Of a DNA stretch of 64,000 nt, positions 9,666 to 18,250 are shown one piece after another (the first letter of the stretch is position 1; each line of letters opens with the position of its first letter). The stretch comes from DASXTC01 sp036505635. Its GTDB lineage: Bacteria; Acidobacteriota; Polarisedimenticolia; JACPZX01; DASXTC01. A program made the translations under genes and the position numbers. The notes beneath the pieces are model-generated. The model was not told the DNA's origin. It did not search any database and was given only the letters and a program-made list of their open reading frames with translations. The stretch covers positions 1 to 64,000 of the forward strand of contig DASXTC010000020.1 of NCBI GenBank assembly GCA_036505635.1, given 5' to 3'.

Positions 9666-10799
9666 TCAGTCGGGGTCGAAGAGCCGGCGGTACTCGTCCA
9701 TCGCGTAGCGGTCTGTCATCCCCGCGATGTAGTCGGCGATGACGCGCTCGCGCCCCAGCGCGGAGATGCGGGCGCGGTGCTCCTCGGGAAGCAGATCGGT
9801 GTTCTCGAGGTACCGCTTGAACAGCGCGATCATGATCCGCCGCGCCTTGTCCTTCATCGACTCGATGTGGTGGTGCCGGTAGAGGTGCTCGTGGAGGTAC
9901 CGTTTCAAATCGAGATTCCTGCGCGCCATGTCGGGGGACAGGCTCACGAGGGGCTCGGGCCGGCGCCTCACGTCGTCGAGCGAGGTCACGCCGCTCGCCT
10001 CGATGGCGTGGCGGGTCGTATCCACGAGGTCGGTCACGAGCGCGTCGATCATCCGGCGCAGGGCGACGGTCACCTGCTGGCGGGGGGCGGCGGCCGGATA
10101 CCGGACCAGCGCCTCGCGGTACGGATCGCCCCACAGCGGGATCTCCTCGGCCAGAGCGCGAGGGTCGAGCAGCTCCGACTCGATGCCGTCGTCCACGTCA
10201 TGATGCTGGTAGGCGATCTCGTCGCACAGGTCGATCATCTGCGCCTCGATCGGCGGGCGCTCCTCGGGATGGTACTGTGCGTACTCGGGAGCGATCCGCG
10301 GGTCGCACGGCCCCGAATGCTTCGCGATCCCCTCGCGTATCTCGTAGGTGAGGTTGAGCCCGGGAAAGTCGGGATATCGGTCCTCGAGCTGTTCCACGAT
10401 GCGCAGCGATTGGCGGTTGTGGTTGAACCCGCCGTGGTCCCTCATCAGGTGGTGTAGCACCTCCTCGCCCAGATGGCCGAACGGGGTGTGCCCCAGGTCG
10501 TGGGACAGCGAGAGCGCCTCGGCCACGATGGTGTTGAGGTTCAGCGCCAGCGCCACCGTGCGCGACACCTGCGACACCTCGATGCTGTGGGTCAGCCGGG
10601 TGCGGAAGTGGTCTCCCTCGTGGTTGACGAAGACCTGCGTCTTGTATTCGAGGCGGCGGAAGGCCCTGGAGTGGATGATGCGATCGCGGTCCCGCTGGTA
10701 GGGGGAGCGAAAGGGATGCTCGTCTTCCGGGTAGCGCCGGCCCCGGCTGAGGGCGGAGCGCAGCGCCCAGGGTGCGAAATGGGCTTCCTCGGGGAGCAT
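9666..10799 (-). CDS. dgt: Deoxyguanosinetriphosphate triphosphohydrolase-like HD protein
   Basis: This 377-residue cytoplasmic protein of the dGTPase family hydrolyses dNTPs to nucleoside plus triphosphate, controlling nucleotide pools. The HD-domain signature is clear: RTRLTHSIEVSQ, then SLSHDLGHTPFGHLGE, FNHNRQSLRIVEQLE and later DLCDEIAYQHHDVDDG. The frame is open to 10889, but the family starts close to an APWA..S.GRR segment, which fits the ATG at 10799 and avoids overlap with the divergent mutT gene at 10877. No strong Shine-Dalgarno is visible. A divergent pair with a Nudix hydrolase suggests joint nucleotide-pool sanitation. Confidence 0.9.
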   Translation of the reverse strand: MLPEEAHFAPWALRSALSRGRRYPEDEHPFRSPYQRDRDRIIHSRAFRRLEYKTQVFVNHEGDHFRTRLTHSIEVSQVSRTVALALNLNTIVAEALSLSHDLGHTPFGHLGEEVLHHLMRDHGGFNHNRQSLRIVEQLEDRYPDFPGLNLTYEIREGIAKHSGPCDPRIAPEYAQYHPEERPPIEAQMIDLCDEIAYQHHDVDDGIESELLDPRALAEEIPLWGDPYREALVRYPAAAPRQQVTVALRRMIDALVTDLVDTTRHAIEASGVTSLDDVRRRPEPLVSLSPDMARRNLDLKRYLHEHLYRHHHIESMKDKARRIMIALFKRYLENTDLLPEEHRARISALGRERVIADYIAGMTDRYAMDEYRRLFDPD

Positions 10800-10864
10800 G
10801 GTGGGGAGACTAACCGATCGTTCCGGCCGATGCAATGCGGGCGCGGCGCGGGTCGCCGCGCGTG

Positions 10865-10870
10865 TAGAAT
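10865..10870 (+). promoter_or_regulatory. -10-like hexamer TAGAAT, possible leaderless start of mutT
   Basis: TAGAAT ends six bases before the ATG at 10877 with no ribosome-binding site between, so the transcript would begin at or next to the A of the start codon. No clear -35 element is visible. Confidence 0.4.
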
Positions 10871-10876
10871 GACCCG

Positions 10877-11281
10877 ATGCCTGAGGCAAAGCCTATCCTG
10901 ATGGTCGCGGCCGCCGTGGTGTTGCGCGGGGGTCGGGTGCTTCTCACCCGCCGGAGCGCCGGCTCGCACCTGGCCGGCCACTGGGAGTTTCCGGGGGGCA
11001 AGGTGGAGCCCGGGGAGGACCCGCCGGGGGGGCTCGCCAGGGAGATGCGGGAGGAGCTCGGGGTCGAGGCGACCGTCGGCGCGCCCTTCGCCTTCAACTA
11101 TCACGAATACGCGGATCGGCGCGTCCTGCTGCTGACCTATCTCACCGAGATCTCGGGGACCCCCCGGCCGCTGGGTTGCTCGGAGCTCGGATGGTTCGGC
11201 GCGCGGGAGATCCCGGATCTGGCGACACCGCCGGCCGACGTGCCGATCTTCGAGCGTCTGAGGCCGATGCTCAGTCCTTGA
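10877..11281 (+). CDS. mutT: Nudix hydrolase, MutT (8-oxo-dGTP diphosphatase) type
   Basis: A 134-residue Nudix protein with a complete Nudix box at residues 41-63 (G-x5-E-x7-REMREELGV), preceded by the WEFPGGK segment typical of MutT-type enzymes that remove 8-oxo-dGTP or similar nucleotides. Length and motif spacing are those of MutT. The last 11 bases overlap the convergent gene ending at 11271. Other Nudix substrates cannot be excluded. Confidence 0.85.
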   Translation: MPEAKPILMVAAAVVLRGGRVLLTRRSAGSHLAGHWEFPGGKVEPGEDPPGGLAREMREELGVEATVGAPFAFNYHEYADRRVLLLTYLTEISGTPRPLGCSELGWFGAREIPDLATPPADVPIFERLRPMLSP

Positions 11282-11645
11282 TGATCGGAAGCTTGTGCAG
11301 GCGCTTCTCCTCCTGCCGCTCGGCTTCCTCCTCCTCTCGCTGGACCTCGAGGATCACCGCCTCGGCGCGGTCAAGCGCCGCTTCGAGGAAGGCCCTCTGC
11401 TCCGGGTTCGCGTCGCGCTTGAGGCCGGCCATGGCCACCTTGCGCATCTGGTCGAGCACCAGCGGGTCGCCCGATTCGTGCCAGGCGGCGTCGTACGCCT
11501 TGAAGAGGACGACGTAGGCCTCGACGTTGGCGGGGTCCGCATCCAGCGAGGCGAGCAGACAGCGGATCGCCTCGACGTATTCGCCTTCGTCGAGGAACCG
11601 TCTTGCCGACTCGAAGTCGAAGTTGCCCATCACGCGCCGCTCCAT
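11271..11645 (-). CDS. Small TPR-like protein, function unknown
   Basis: A 124-residue soluble protein with a helix-turn-helix repeat pattern resembling tetratricopeptides (ARRFLDEGEYVEAIRCLLAS, then ADPANVEAYVVLFKAY). A second helical hairpin follows, with a charged Glu/Arg-rich C-terminal helix (about 97-116). The second in-frame ATG at 11630 has GGAG upstream, so the protein may lack the first five residues. It probably mediates protein contacts. It is convergent with mutT and overlaps its end by 11 bases. Confidence 0.6.
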   Translation of the reverse strand: MERRVMGNFDFESARRFLDEGEYVEAIRCLLASLDADPANVEAYVVLFKAYDAAWHESGDPLVLDQMRKVAMAGLKRDANPEQRAFLEAALDRAEAVILEVQREEEEAERQEEKRLHKLPIIKD

Positions 11646-11679
11646 GCGGAGGGTACCATAGCTCCGCGCGACGTTCGTC

Positions 11680-11708
11680 TTGACATCCCCCGGTTTGATG
11701 GTAACGAT
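11680..11708 (+). promoter_or_regulatory. Sigma70-like promoter upstream of the SirB1-like gene
   Basis: TTGACA at 11680-11685 is followed after 16 bases by TAACGA (11702-11707). The predicted start near 11714 leaves almost no leader before the in-frame ATGs at 11716 and 11722. Confidence 0.5.
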
Positions 11709-11721
11709 ACGGGAGATGCGG

Positions 11722-12555
11722 ATGACCGAAGCGCGGACGCGGTTCCTCGAGATGATCGCGCGCCCGGAGGCTCAGATCGATCTGACCACCGCCGCGCTCC
11801 TCATCGCCGGCGAGGAGTACGCCGACCTCGACGTCGAGGGATACCGATCCCGTCTCGACGCCCTGGCCGAGCGGGCGCGGCCCCGCGTGGGGGCCGCCGG
11901 CGGCAATCCCTTCGCGGCCATCGACGGGCTCAATACCTTCCTGTTCGACGAGATGGGATTCCGCGGCAACACGAAGGAGTACTTCGACCCGCGCAACTCC
12001 TACCTCAACGAGGTGCTGGATCGCAAGCGCGGTATCCCGATCACGTTGTCGCTGATCTACATGGAGGTCGGCACGCGGGTCGGGTTCCAGGTCGAGGGGG
12101 TGGGGTTCCCCGGTCACTTCCTGGTGCGGCACTCCTCCGACGGCCGCCACATCCTGATCGATCCGTTCTACCAGGGGCAGATCCTCGTGCCCGACGACTG
12201 CCAGCGCCGACTCGTCGCCACCTACGGCGAGGAGGTCCCGCTGGAGGCGCGCTTCTTCGAGCCCGTCGGCAAGAAGCAGATCCTCGCCCGGGTGCTGCAC
12301 AACCTCAAGGGGATCTACCTCAAGGCCGACGACCACGAGCGGGCGTTGAGCGCCATCGAGAGGCTCCTGGCCCTGGAGCCGGCCGATCCGAACCTCCTGA
12401 GGGACCGCGGCCTCACGCACATGAACCTGAACCACCACGGCCGCGCCGTGGCCGACCTGGAGGGCTACCTGCGCATCTGGCCCGCGGCGGCCGATGCCCC
12501 GGCCATCCGCAAGCAGATCACGGCGATCTGCCGTCTGACCGCAAGCCTCAACTGA
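11722..12555 (+). CDS. SirB1/transglutaminase-like protein with TPR tail
   Basis: The 277-residue product matches the SirB1 N-terminal (UPF0162) family: LNTFLFDEMGFRGN, NSYLNEVLDRKRGIPITLSL, then GVGFPGHFLVR and LIDPFYQG, a transglutaminase-like core. The C-terminal 90 residues contain a TPR-like repeat (LKADDHERALSAIERLLALEP). The family has no settled biochemical role. ATG 11722 has GGGAG five to six bases upstream; ATG 11716, two codons earlier in frame, would suit a leaderless start. The next gene begins 11 bases after the stop. Confidence 0.82.
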   Translation: MTEARTRFLEMIARPEAQIDLTTAALLIAGEEYADLDVEGYRSRLDALAERARPRVGAAGGNPFAAIDGLNTFLFDEMGFRGNTKEYFDPRNSYLNEVLDRKRGIPITLSLIYMEVGTRVGFQVEGVGFPGHFLVRHSSDGRHILIDPFYQGQILVPDDCQRRLVATYGEEVPLEARFFEPVGKKQILARVLHNLKGIYLKADDHERALSAIERLLALEPADPNLLRDRGLTHMNLNHHGRAVADLEGYLRIWPAAADAPAIRKQITAICRLTASLN

Positions 12556-12566
12556 CGGGGCCCTCG

Positions 12567-13169
12567 ATGCAGATCGACCCTGGGACGCTCTCGCGCCGCG
12601 ACGGCTACCAGTTCATGATCTCGGCGATCGTGCCGCGCCCCATCGCGTTCGTGTCGACCTGCGACCCCTCGGGGACCACCAACGCGGCCCCCTTCTCCTA
12701 CTTCACGGGGGTGTCGGCATCGCCGCCATCGCTGCTCATCTGCTCGGGCCGCAGGCGCGAGGGGCTCAAGGACACCGAGCGCAACATCATCGCGACGGGC
12801 GAGTTCGTCGTCAACGTGGTCGTGTCGGAGATCATGCGGGCCGTCGTGATCGGCGGGACCGACCACCCGCCCGACGTCTCCGAGATCGACCTGGCGGGAC
12901 TCACGACCGCCCCGGGGGTGCGGGTGAAGGCGCCCCGCATCGTCGAGTCGCCCGTCAACCTGGAGTGCCGGCTCGCGCAGGTCGTGGAGGTGGCCGGCTC
13001 GGCGATCATCATCGGCGAGATCGTCTGGATCCACGTGCGCGACGACCTGATGATCCCCGGCGGCGGCGGGCCCGGTGTCATCGACCCGGCCGCCTTGAAG
13101 CCTGTCGGCCGGCTTGGCGGGGATCTCTACGCCACGCTCGGGGAGGTCTTCGAGCGCCGGCGCGATTGA
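12567..13169 (+). CDS. Flavin reductase family protein (FMN-binding split barrel)
   Basis: A 200-residue protein with the typical N-terminus of flavin reductase-like split-barrel proteins: AIVPRPIAFVSTCDPSG, NAAPFSYFTGVSASPP and DTERNIIATGEFVVNVV. Members bind FMN and either supply reduced flavin to monooxygenases or reduce small substrates. No partner monooxygenase is adjacent. It follows the SirB1-like gene by 11 bases, so the two are probably co-transcribed. Its stop is three bases from the convergent ketoacyl synthase gene. Confidence 0.85.
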   Translation: MQIDPGTLSRRDGYQFMISAIVPRPIAFVSTCDPSGTTNAAPFSYFTGVSASPPSLLICSGRRREGLKDTERNIIATGEFVVNVVVSEIMRAVVIGGTDHPPDVSEIDLAGLTTAPGVRVKAPRIVESPVNLECRLAQVVEVAGSAIIIGEIVWIHVRDDLMIPGGGGPGVIDPAALKPVGRLGGDLYATLGEVFERRRD

Positions 13170-13172
13170 CCG

Positions 13173-14771
13173 TCACTTCTCCCACCTCCGGCTGATGACG
13201 CAGGCGTTGATCCCGCCCACTCCCATGTTGATCTTGCCGAGGTAGGTGCCGGTGAAGGGGACCGGCTCGTCGAACACGAAGTCGGTGTGCAGCGCGGCGA
13301 CCGCCTGGTTCAGCTCGCCACGCGAGAGGATCGTCGGATAGAGGACCCCCTCCTCCGCACCCAGGTGCTGAGCGGTGAGCTCCCAGGCCCCTCCCACCGA
13401 CATCCCATGGCCGAAGGTCCCCTTCCGCGCCGTCATCGGGATCCCGGCGGGGAGCAGCTCGCGCACGGTCGCCACCTCCAGCCAGTCCCCCGGCGTCGCG
13501 GTGGCGTGGAGGTCCCACGTGTCGAGCTGGTCGGCCCCGATGCCGGCGTCCGCGAGCGCCTTCGTCATGCAGAGCAGCGGCCCGTGCCGCGTCGGCGTGA
13601 TGATGTGATGCGCGTCGGAGCTCAGACCGATCCCCGCGATCTCGAGTCCGACCGATTTGTAGCCGCGCGAGCGCATGAAATCGGCGTCGCACACCAGCCA
13701 TATCGTGGCGCCGCCCGCCACGTGCGTCCCCTTGAGCCCGGCCAGAGGCTTGCTCGGCTCGCCGTCGGCGGAGAGTACGTTGGCGCGGTAGAAGGCCCCC
13801 ACCAGCAGCGGGTGCGGCGGCGGGTCGGTCATCCCCACCACGACCGCCTTGGCCTGCCCCGACCGGATCGCGTCCTGCGCGAGCTTGAGCGCCACGCCGA
13901 ACGAGGAGCAGGCCCCCACCGGAGCGAAGGCCGGCCCCTGGATCTGGCCGACCATCGAGATCTGGGCCGCGGGCGAGTTGTGGATATTCCAGATGAGGTT
14001 GGGATGGACCGCGTTCCAGGGCTCGGTGGGGCAGCCCCACTTCAGGTTGAGCTTGCGCATCTCGGTGAGCTTGCGCTTGATGAGCCGCTCCTTGCCCGTC
14101 TCGATGTCCGCGCCCAGCGGCACGGCCTGTATGGTCCGGGCCGCCGCAAGGTACTCCCGCAGCCCCTCGGACCTCGCGCACCAGAAGACCTCCCATACCT
14201 CCCGGGCGGTCTCGCGCTCTGCCTCGTCCTCGAACGACCCCGGCTCGGCCGGGATGGAGTGCTCCGCGCGCAGCTTCTCGCGCGCGGCCGGCGTGGCCGC
14301 GAGGTACTGGCTCCTCAGCCGGCATCGTTCCGGCTCCCCCCAGAACCGGTTCCAATGTCGTTGCGCCTTGTAATAGACGATGCTCACCTCGTACATCGTG
14401 GGAAGATCGCCCACGCCGGTGCCAACGTAGATGTGGGTCTGCTGCCCCAGATACCGCAACGTTTTCTCGATGCCGGGGTTCTGGCTCAGCGAGTCGATGA
14501 AGGCCCCCACGGCGTAGCGCACGAGGTTGCCCGAGTGCTTGGCGAGCTGGGAGAACCGGGCCGGCTTGAAGCGCTCCTCGATCCAGGGGCGGTACTGGTC
14601 GAAGTCGAACTTCGGCACGCCGACGAGGAAATTGTTGGGGCCGAAGCCGTCGAAGGGCTCCATCCAGGTGCGGTTCGAGCGGAGGTTCTCGCGGAACTCG
14701 TCGACGTTGCGCGAGCGGGGGGCGACGACCCCCCAGCCGAAAATTCCGATCCGTGGTCCGGGTCCGGTCAT
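13173..14771 (-). CDS. Stand-alone beta-ketoacyl synthase-like protein with large insertion
   Basis: A 532-residue thiolase-fold protein. The Cys-His-His triad is intact: Cys288 in VGACSSFG, His422 in DLHATATPGD and His455 in KGTFGHG, with Lys450. The usual EAHGTGT box is altered to DLHATAT. About 120 residues (roughly 130-250, rich in charged residues) are inserted before the catalytic Cys compared with FabF/FabB of about 410 residues. AGGAGG precedes the ATG at good spacing. No acyl carrier protein, ketoreductase or acyltransferase gene is adjacent, so it probably performs a specialised condensation. It is convergent with the flavin reductase gene. Confidence 0.82.
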   Translation of the reverse strand: MTGPGPRIGIFGWGVVAPRSRNVDEFRENLRSNRTWMEPFDGFGPNNFLVGVPKFDFDQYRPWIEERFKPARFSQLAKHSGNLVRYAVGAFIDSLSQNPGIEKTLRYLGQQTHIYVGTGVGDLPTMYEVSIVYYKAQRHWNRFWGEPERCRLRSQYLAATPAAREKLRAEHSIPAEPGSFEDEAERETAREVWEVFWCARSEGLREYLAAARTIQAVPLGADIETGKERLIKRKLTEMRKLNLKWGCPTEPWNAVHPNLIWNIHNSPAAQISMVGQIQGPAFAPVGACSSFGVALKLAQDAIRSGQAKAVVVGMTDPPPHPLLVGAFYRANVLSADGEPSKPLAGLKGTHVAGGATIWLVCDADFMRSRGYKSVGLEIAGIGLSSDAHHIITPTRHGPLLCMTKALADAGIGADQLDTWDLHATATPGDWLEVATVRELLPAGIPMTARKGTFGHGMSVGGAWELTAQHLGAEEGVLYPTILSRGELNQAVAALHTDFVFDEPVPFTGTYLGKINMGVGGINACVISRRWEK

Positions 14772-14840
14772 GAGCCCTCCTGAGCCCTCCTGCCGGCGGC
14801 ATTCTATCGCATGAGCGGACGCGTCCAGTTTCTTTCACGG

Positions 14841-14846
14841 TATATT
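14841..14846 (+). promoter_or_regulatory. -10 hexamer TATATT, leaderless start likely
   Basis: TATATT ends seven bases before the ATG at 14854. No ribosome-binding sequence fits between them. No convincing -35 element is seen at the expected position. Confidence 0.45.
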
Positions 14847-14853
14847 CCGATCG

Positions 14854-17772
14854 ATGCCTCCTCCCGCGCGAAAGTCGTTCATCCTCTTCCTCCTCTGTTC
14901 GGCCTGCACCCTTGGAAGGGCAGGTGCCGCCGGGGCCGCGGACAGGGTCCCGATCCCCCCCGGCCTTCGCCCGGAACCGTTGATGGCACCGGCCGCCCTC
15001 CCCCAGGCGCCGGTCAAGGACCCGAGGTTCGACTCCCTGCTGGGCCGGCTCGTCGTCGAGCTGCGCCAGCCCTGTTTCGCGACCGCGCTGTCGGCGGGGG
15101 ATCCGTTTCCCGTGGAGGCCTTGTCGCCGTCCCTGCGCGGCGCCATCGACGCCGGGCTGCTGCGCGTCGACCCTGACGACGGGATCCAGGTCTACATACA
15201 GGTGGAGACGACGGCATCAAGCTCGCTGGTCGCCGGCCCCGCTTCCCTCGCGGCTTCGCTCCCGGGTCTCGGCGGCTCGCTTCAGACGCAGGATGCGGCC
15301 CGTGGGATCGTCCAGGCCCGAATCCCGCTCGAATCGCTCGAGGCGGCGGCCGCGCTCCCCGGCGTGCGGCGCATCTTCCTGCCGGATTACGCCACGACCG
15401 ACCTGGGGTCGAAGCTCACGGAGGGAGACGCGATCCTGAGGGCGCTCCAGACCCGGACGCAATACGGGGTGGACGGCTCCGGCGTGCGGATCGGCGTGAT
15501 CTCCGACGGGATCTACGGACTGGCCACCGCGATCGCCTCGGGCGATCTGCCGCCGACGAGCTTCGTCCGAGCGGCGGCCAAGCTGGTGGCCACCAGCGGC
15601 GGCGTCACCGGCAGGTCGTTCCGGGCGGACGGAGATCTCGAAGCGGGGCTGAACGGCGGCCGGGGCGCGGAAGCGGTCGCGATGCTCGAGATCGTCCACG
15701 ACCTGGCGCCCGGCGCGTCCCTCTCGTTCGCCAACTTCGGCACGAGTCTCGAGTTCAACCAGGCGGTCAACTACCTCGCCGCCAACTGCGACGTCGTCGT
15801 GGACGACATCTCGTTCTATGGCGGGCCGTACGACGGCACCAGCGCCGTTTCGGCCAACGCCGCATCCGCGCTCAACGATCCCGCCAACCCGATCCGGGCC
15901 TTCTTCACGTCGGCCGGCAACCGGGCTCTCGATCACTACGAGGAAGGGTACGTCCCCTCCGAGCTCGACGGCGAGACGTTCGTGGGCGCTCCGGGGAGGT
16001 TTCACCAGTTCGAGGCGACCACGAAGACCTCGGATGCGCTCGCCCTCGGCCCGTCCCCTCAGAACGAGATCTACCTCTTGAGGAACCAGGCCGTCGCGAT
16101 CATCATGAGCTGGGACGATCCGCCCGATGCGTCGACCAACGACTACGACCTCTACCTGTTCCGCAACAGCACCGGCGCCCTGGTGGCGGCCAGCGGCGCG
16201 GCGCAGGACGGCACGCAGGCGCCCCTCGAGGCGATCTTCTTCACCAACACCGGAACCCAGGGATTCTTCGACCTGAGGGTGCAGAACTACCTGGACCGGG
16301 CCGACCCGCGCACGCTGGAGATCTTCATCATCGAGTCCCCCTTCCGCACGGTCTTCCCCGGCGGCGCGACGCTGAACTATGACACGTCGTCGGGGAGCGT
16401 CGCCATGATGGCCGATTCGGGAGGCGGGGTCATGTCGGTGGGGGCGATCGACGCCTCCGATCCGGACAACGATACCATCGAGGGGTTCAGCAGCCGCGGG
16501 CCTACCGGAGATGGCCGGCTCAAGCCCGACATCGCGGGCATCGACGGTGTGGCGGTGACCGGCGCGGGTGGATTCCCAACGAGCTTCTTCGGGACCTCGG
16601 CGGCGGCGCCGCATGCCGTGGCGGTCGCCGCCTTGCTGCTGCAGATGGCGCCCTGCCTCCAGGGGGCGCCGTCCGATCCGGGCGCGGCGGAGGAACGCGA
16701 GCGGCTCGGTTCGTTGATCAGGAGCCGGGCGATCGACCTGGGAGAGCCCGGGCCCGACGAGACGTTCGGGCACGGGCGGACCGACGCGCTGGCCTCCGCC
16801 GCGCCGATGCTGCCGGCGGCCGACCCGGGGCCGTCCCCGCTGGTGGCCGAGTGCACCTCGCTTGCGGGCGCCCTGGTGGCGCTCGATGGGACGAGGTCGG
16901 TGGCGATTGATCCGACCTGCCCGCTCCTGTTCAACTGGACGGGGCCGTTCGGGGTCTCTCAGGATCCCTCCCCCGTCGTGTCGATGCCACCGGGCTCGCA
17001 TGACGTGACGTTGGAGGTGAGCCAGAACGGCGGCGTCACGTGGGCGGCGGCGGAACAGACCGTGGTCGTGCAGGACACGACGCCTCCCGTCATGACCGGC
17101 GGCCCGAGTGCTCCTCTTCTTTGGCCCCCCAATCACCGGCTCGAGACGATCACCACCGCGGCGACGATTGCCGATATCTGCGACCCCTCGCCGGCCTTCC
17201 AGCTCGACTCGATCCAGAGCAGCGAGCCGGACGACGCCGCGGGTGAGGGGGACGGCCACACGTCAGGGGACATCCGTGAGGCCGCGTTCGGCGAGTCCGA
17301 CATCGAGTTCCTGCTGCGGGCCGAGCGGGACGGCGCCGGCCCGGGACGTGAGTACGTCATCCATTACACCGGGCGGGACGCCTCGTCCAACACGGCCCGG
17401 CTCGACCTCTCGGTGCGAGTGCCGCACGACATGGCCGGGACCGGGACAGAGCCGCTCGTGCTGGAGCTCACCGGCGCCGGCGCGCTGAGTTGGAGCCCGG
17501 TACCGGGGGCGGCCCGTTATCAGGTCGTCCGAGGGCCGCTCGATCCGGCGGGGGCGGTGCGGACTGCCAGCACGATCGATCTGGGCCTGGCCGAATGCCT
17601 CTGGTCGGGACCCACCTCCGCGATGCCGGCATCCCTGGCCGACGCCGCCGCACCCGCGCCCGGGCGCGCGTTCTTCTACCTCGCCCAGTACGACGACGGA
17701 CTCGGGTACACGGGCTTCGGCACCGCCGCAGCAGGCAGCGAGCTGAAGTTGACCGCCTCCGGATGCCACTGA
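14854..17772 (+). CDS. Secreted subtilisin-fold peptidase of the S53-like class, with C-terminal Ig/FN3-like domains
   Basis: A 972-residue exported protein with a signal peptide (1-29). The catalytic region (about 205-600) has Asp218 in VISDG, the oxyanion Asn356 in TSAGN and the nucleophile Ser582 in FFGTSAAAPH. The subtilisin His box (HGTxVA) is replaced by GAEAVAMLEIVHDLAPGA, placing Glu273 at the His position, as in sedolisin/S53-like enzymes with a Ser-Glu-Asp triad. After residue 650 come a PKD/HYR-like segment, a LWPPNH-containing domain (about 745-860) and a C-terminal FN3-like domain (about 870-972). It probably degrades extracellular protein. Leaderless transcription is suggested by TATATT directly upstream. 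Confidence 0.85.
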   Translation: MPPPARKSFILFLLCSACTLGRAGAAGAADRVPIPPGLRPEPLMAPAALPQAPVKDPRFDSLLGRLVVELRQPCFATALSAGDPFPVEALSPSLRGAIDAGLLRVDPDDGIQVYIQVETTASSSLVAGPASLAASLPGLGGSLQTQDAARGIVQARIPLESLEAAAALPGVRRIFLPDYATTDLGSKLTEGDAILRALQTRTQYGVDGSGVRIGVISDGIYGLATAIASGDLPPTSFVRAAAKLVATSGGVTGRSFRADGDLEAGLNGGRGAEAVAMLEIVHDLAPGASLSFANFGTSLEFNQAVNYLAANCDVVVDDISFYGGPYDGTSAVSANAASALNDPANPIRAFFTSAGNRALDHYEEGYVPSELDGETFVGAPGRFHQFEATTKTSDALALGPSPQNEIYLLRNQAVAIIMSWDDPPDASTNDYDLYLFRNSTGALVAASGAAQDGTQAPLEAIFFTNTGTQGFFDLRVQNYLDRADPRTLEIFIIESPFRTVFPGGATLNYDTSSGSVAMMADSGGGVMSVGAIDASDPDNDTIEGFSSRGPTGDGRLKPDIAGIDGVAVTGAGGFPTSFFGTSAAAPHAVAVAALLLQMAPCLQGAPSDPGAAEERERLGSLIRSRAIDLGEPGPDETFGHGRTDALASAAPMLPAADPGPSPLVAECTSLAGALVALDGTRSVAIDPTCPLLFNWTGPFGVSQDPSPVVSMPPGSHDVTLEVSQNGGVTWAAAEQTVVVQDTTPPVMTGGPSAPLLWPPNHRLETITTAATIADICDPSPAFQLDSIQSSEPDDAAGEGDGHTSGDIREAAFGESDIEFLLRAERDGAGPGREYVIHYTGRDASSNTARLDLSVRVPHDMAGTGTEPLVLELTGAGALSWSPVPGAARYQVVRGPLDPAGAVRTASTIDLGLAECLWSGPTSAMPASLADAAAPAPGRAFFYLAQYDDGLGYTGFGTAAAGSELKLTASGCH

Positions 17773-17889
17773 GGAGCGCCGCCGCGGCGACCGGGGCGCC
17801 TCCGAGACGTCTGAGTCTGCAAGGCATATTCTCATGCAGAACGCCTGCTTCAAGGTACGTCACCGCTGCGCGTTCTGAGCCTGCGCTAC

Positions 17890-18040
17890 GACCCGGCGCG
17901 TCGGCGCGGATCATGTTCCGGGCGGCGGTGTGCCTGGGGTGCTGAAATAGCCGCCCCTTGATGCCTGCCTTGTCGAGCGCTTGGTTCCATGGCTTGTCGG
18001 TGCCCACCCATGGACGTCCGTACCGGTGGAACACGTACAG
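17890..18040 (-). pseudogene. Tyrosine recombinase (phage-type integrase) remnant
   Basis: On the minus strand about 50 codons read VFHRYGRPW, WNQALDKAGIKGRLF and RHTAARNMIRA. This matches the C-terminal catalytic part of site-specific tyrosine recombinases (VFHR.G.P, W..A...AG, HDLRHTAARNMVRAG). The HxxR box is damaged: the His is Gln in FQHPRHT. The N-terminal domain, and the expected GH..S...Y end, are missing. This is a decayed fragment, evidence of past insertion of a mobile element beside the AAA ATPase gene. Confidence 0.6.
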
Positions 18041-18192
18041 GCTGGCTCCGGCTATCTGCCGCACTCGATCAGCGCTATCAGGCCCGTCGAGGTCTGCATG
18101 AAACCCGTGCATCGTTTTCTCGACCTCTAATGCATTGAGAGACAAGCACTTCTATGATAATGACTTACATCAATTCCACCCTTGTTCTTATG

Positions 18193-18228
18193 TAGTTTAG
18201 TTAGTTTATCCCCGCTTGCTAAACTAAC
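18193..18228 (+). repeat. Three TAGTTTA heptads, two direct and one inverted (operator candidate)
   Basis: TAGTTTA occurs at 18193-18199 and 18202-18208, and its complement TAAACTA at 18220-18226. The second and third copies sit inside a perfect 9-bp inverted repeat (GTTAGTTTA at 18200-18208, TAAACTAAC at 18220-18228). The inverted copy overlaps the -35/-10 spacer of the AAA ATPase promoter, which suggests a repressor site. Confidence 0.55.
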
Positions 18229-18243
18229 GAAATTCTGTATAAT
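18216..18243 (+). promoter_or_regulatory. Sigma70 promoter of the AAA ATPase gene, leaderless
   Basis: TTGCTA (18216-18221), a 16-base spacer and a perfect TATAAT (18238-18243). The ATG at 18251 begins seven bases after the -10 element, so the mRNA should have no leader. Confidence 0.65.
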
Positions 18244-18250
18244 CCCGGCC

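Larger units (their letters stand above)
17773..18250 (+). other. Intergenic stretch with integrase scrap and AT-rich promoter region
   Basis: These 478 bases hold no intact gene. The left part carries a minus-strand remnant of a tyrosine recombinase. The right part (about 18125-18250) is strikingly AT-rich against the surrounding GC-rich sequence and contains the promoter and repeats of the AAA ATPase gene. I see no tRNA and no clear attachment-site duplication. Confidence 0.6.
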
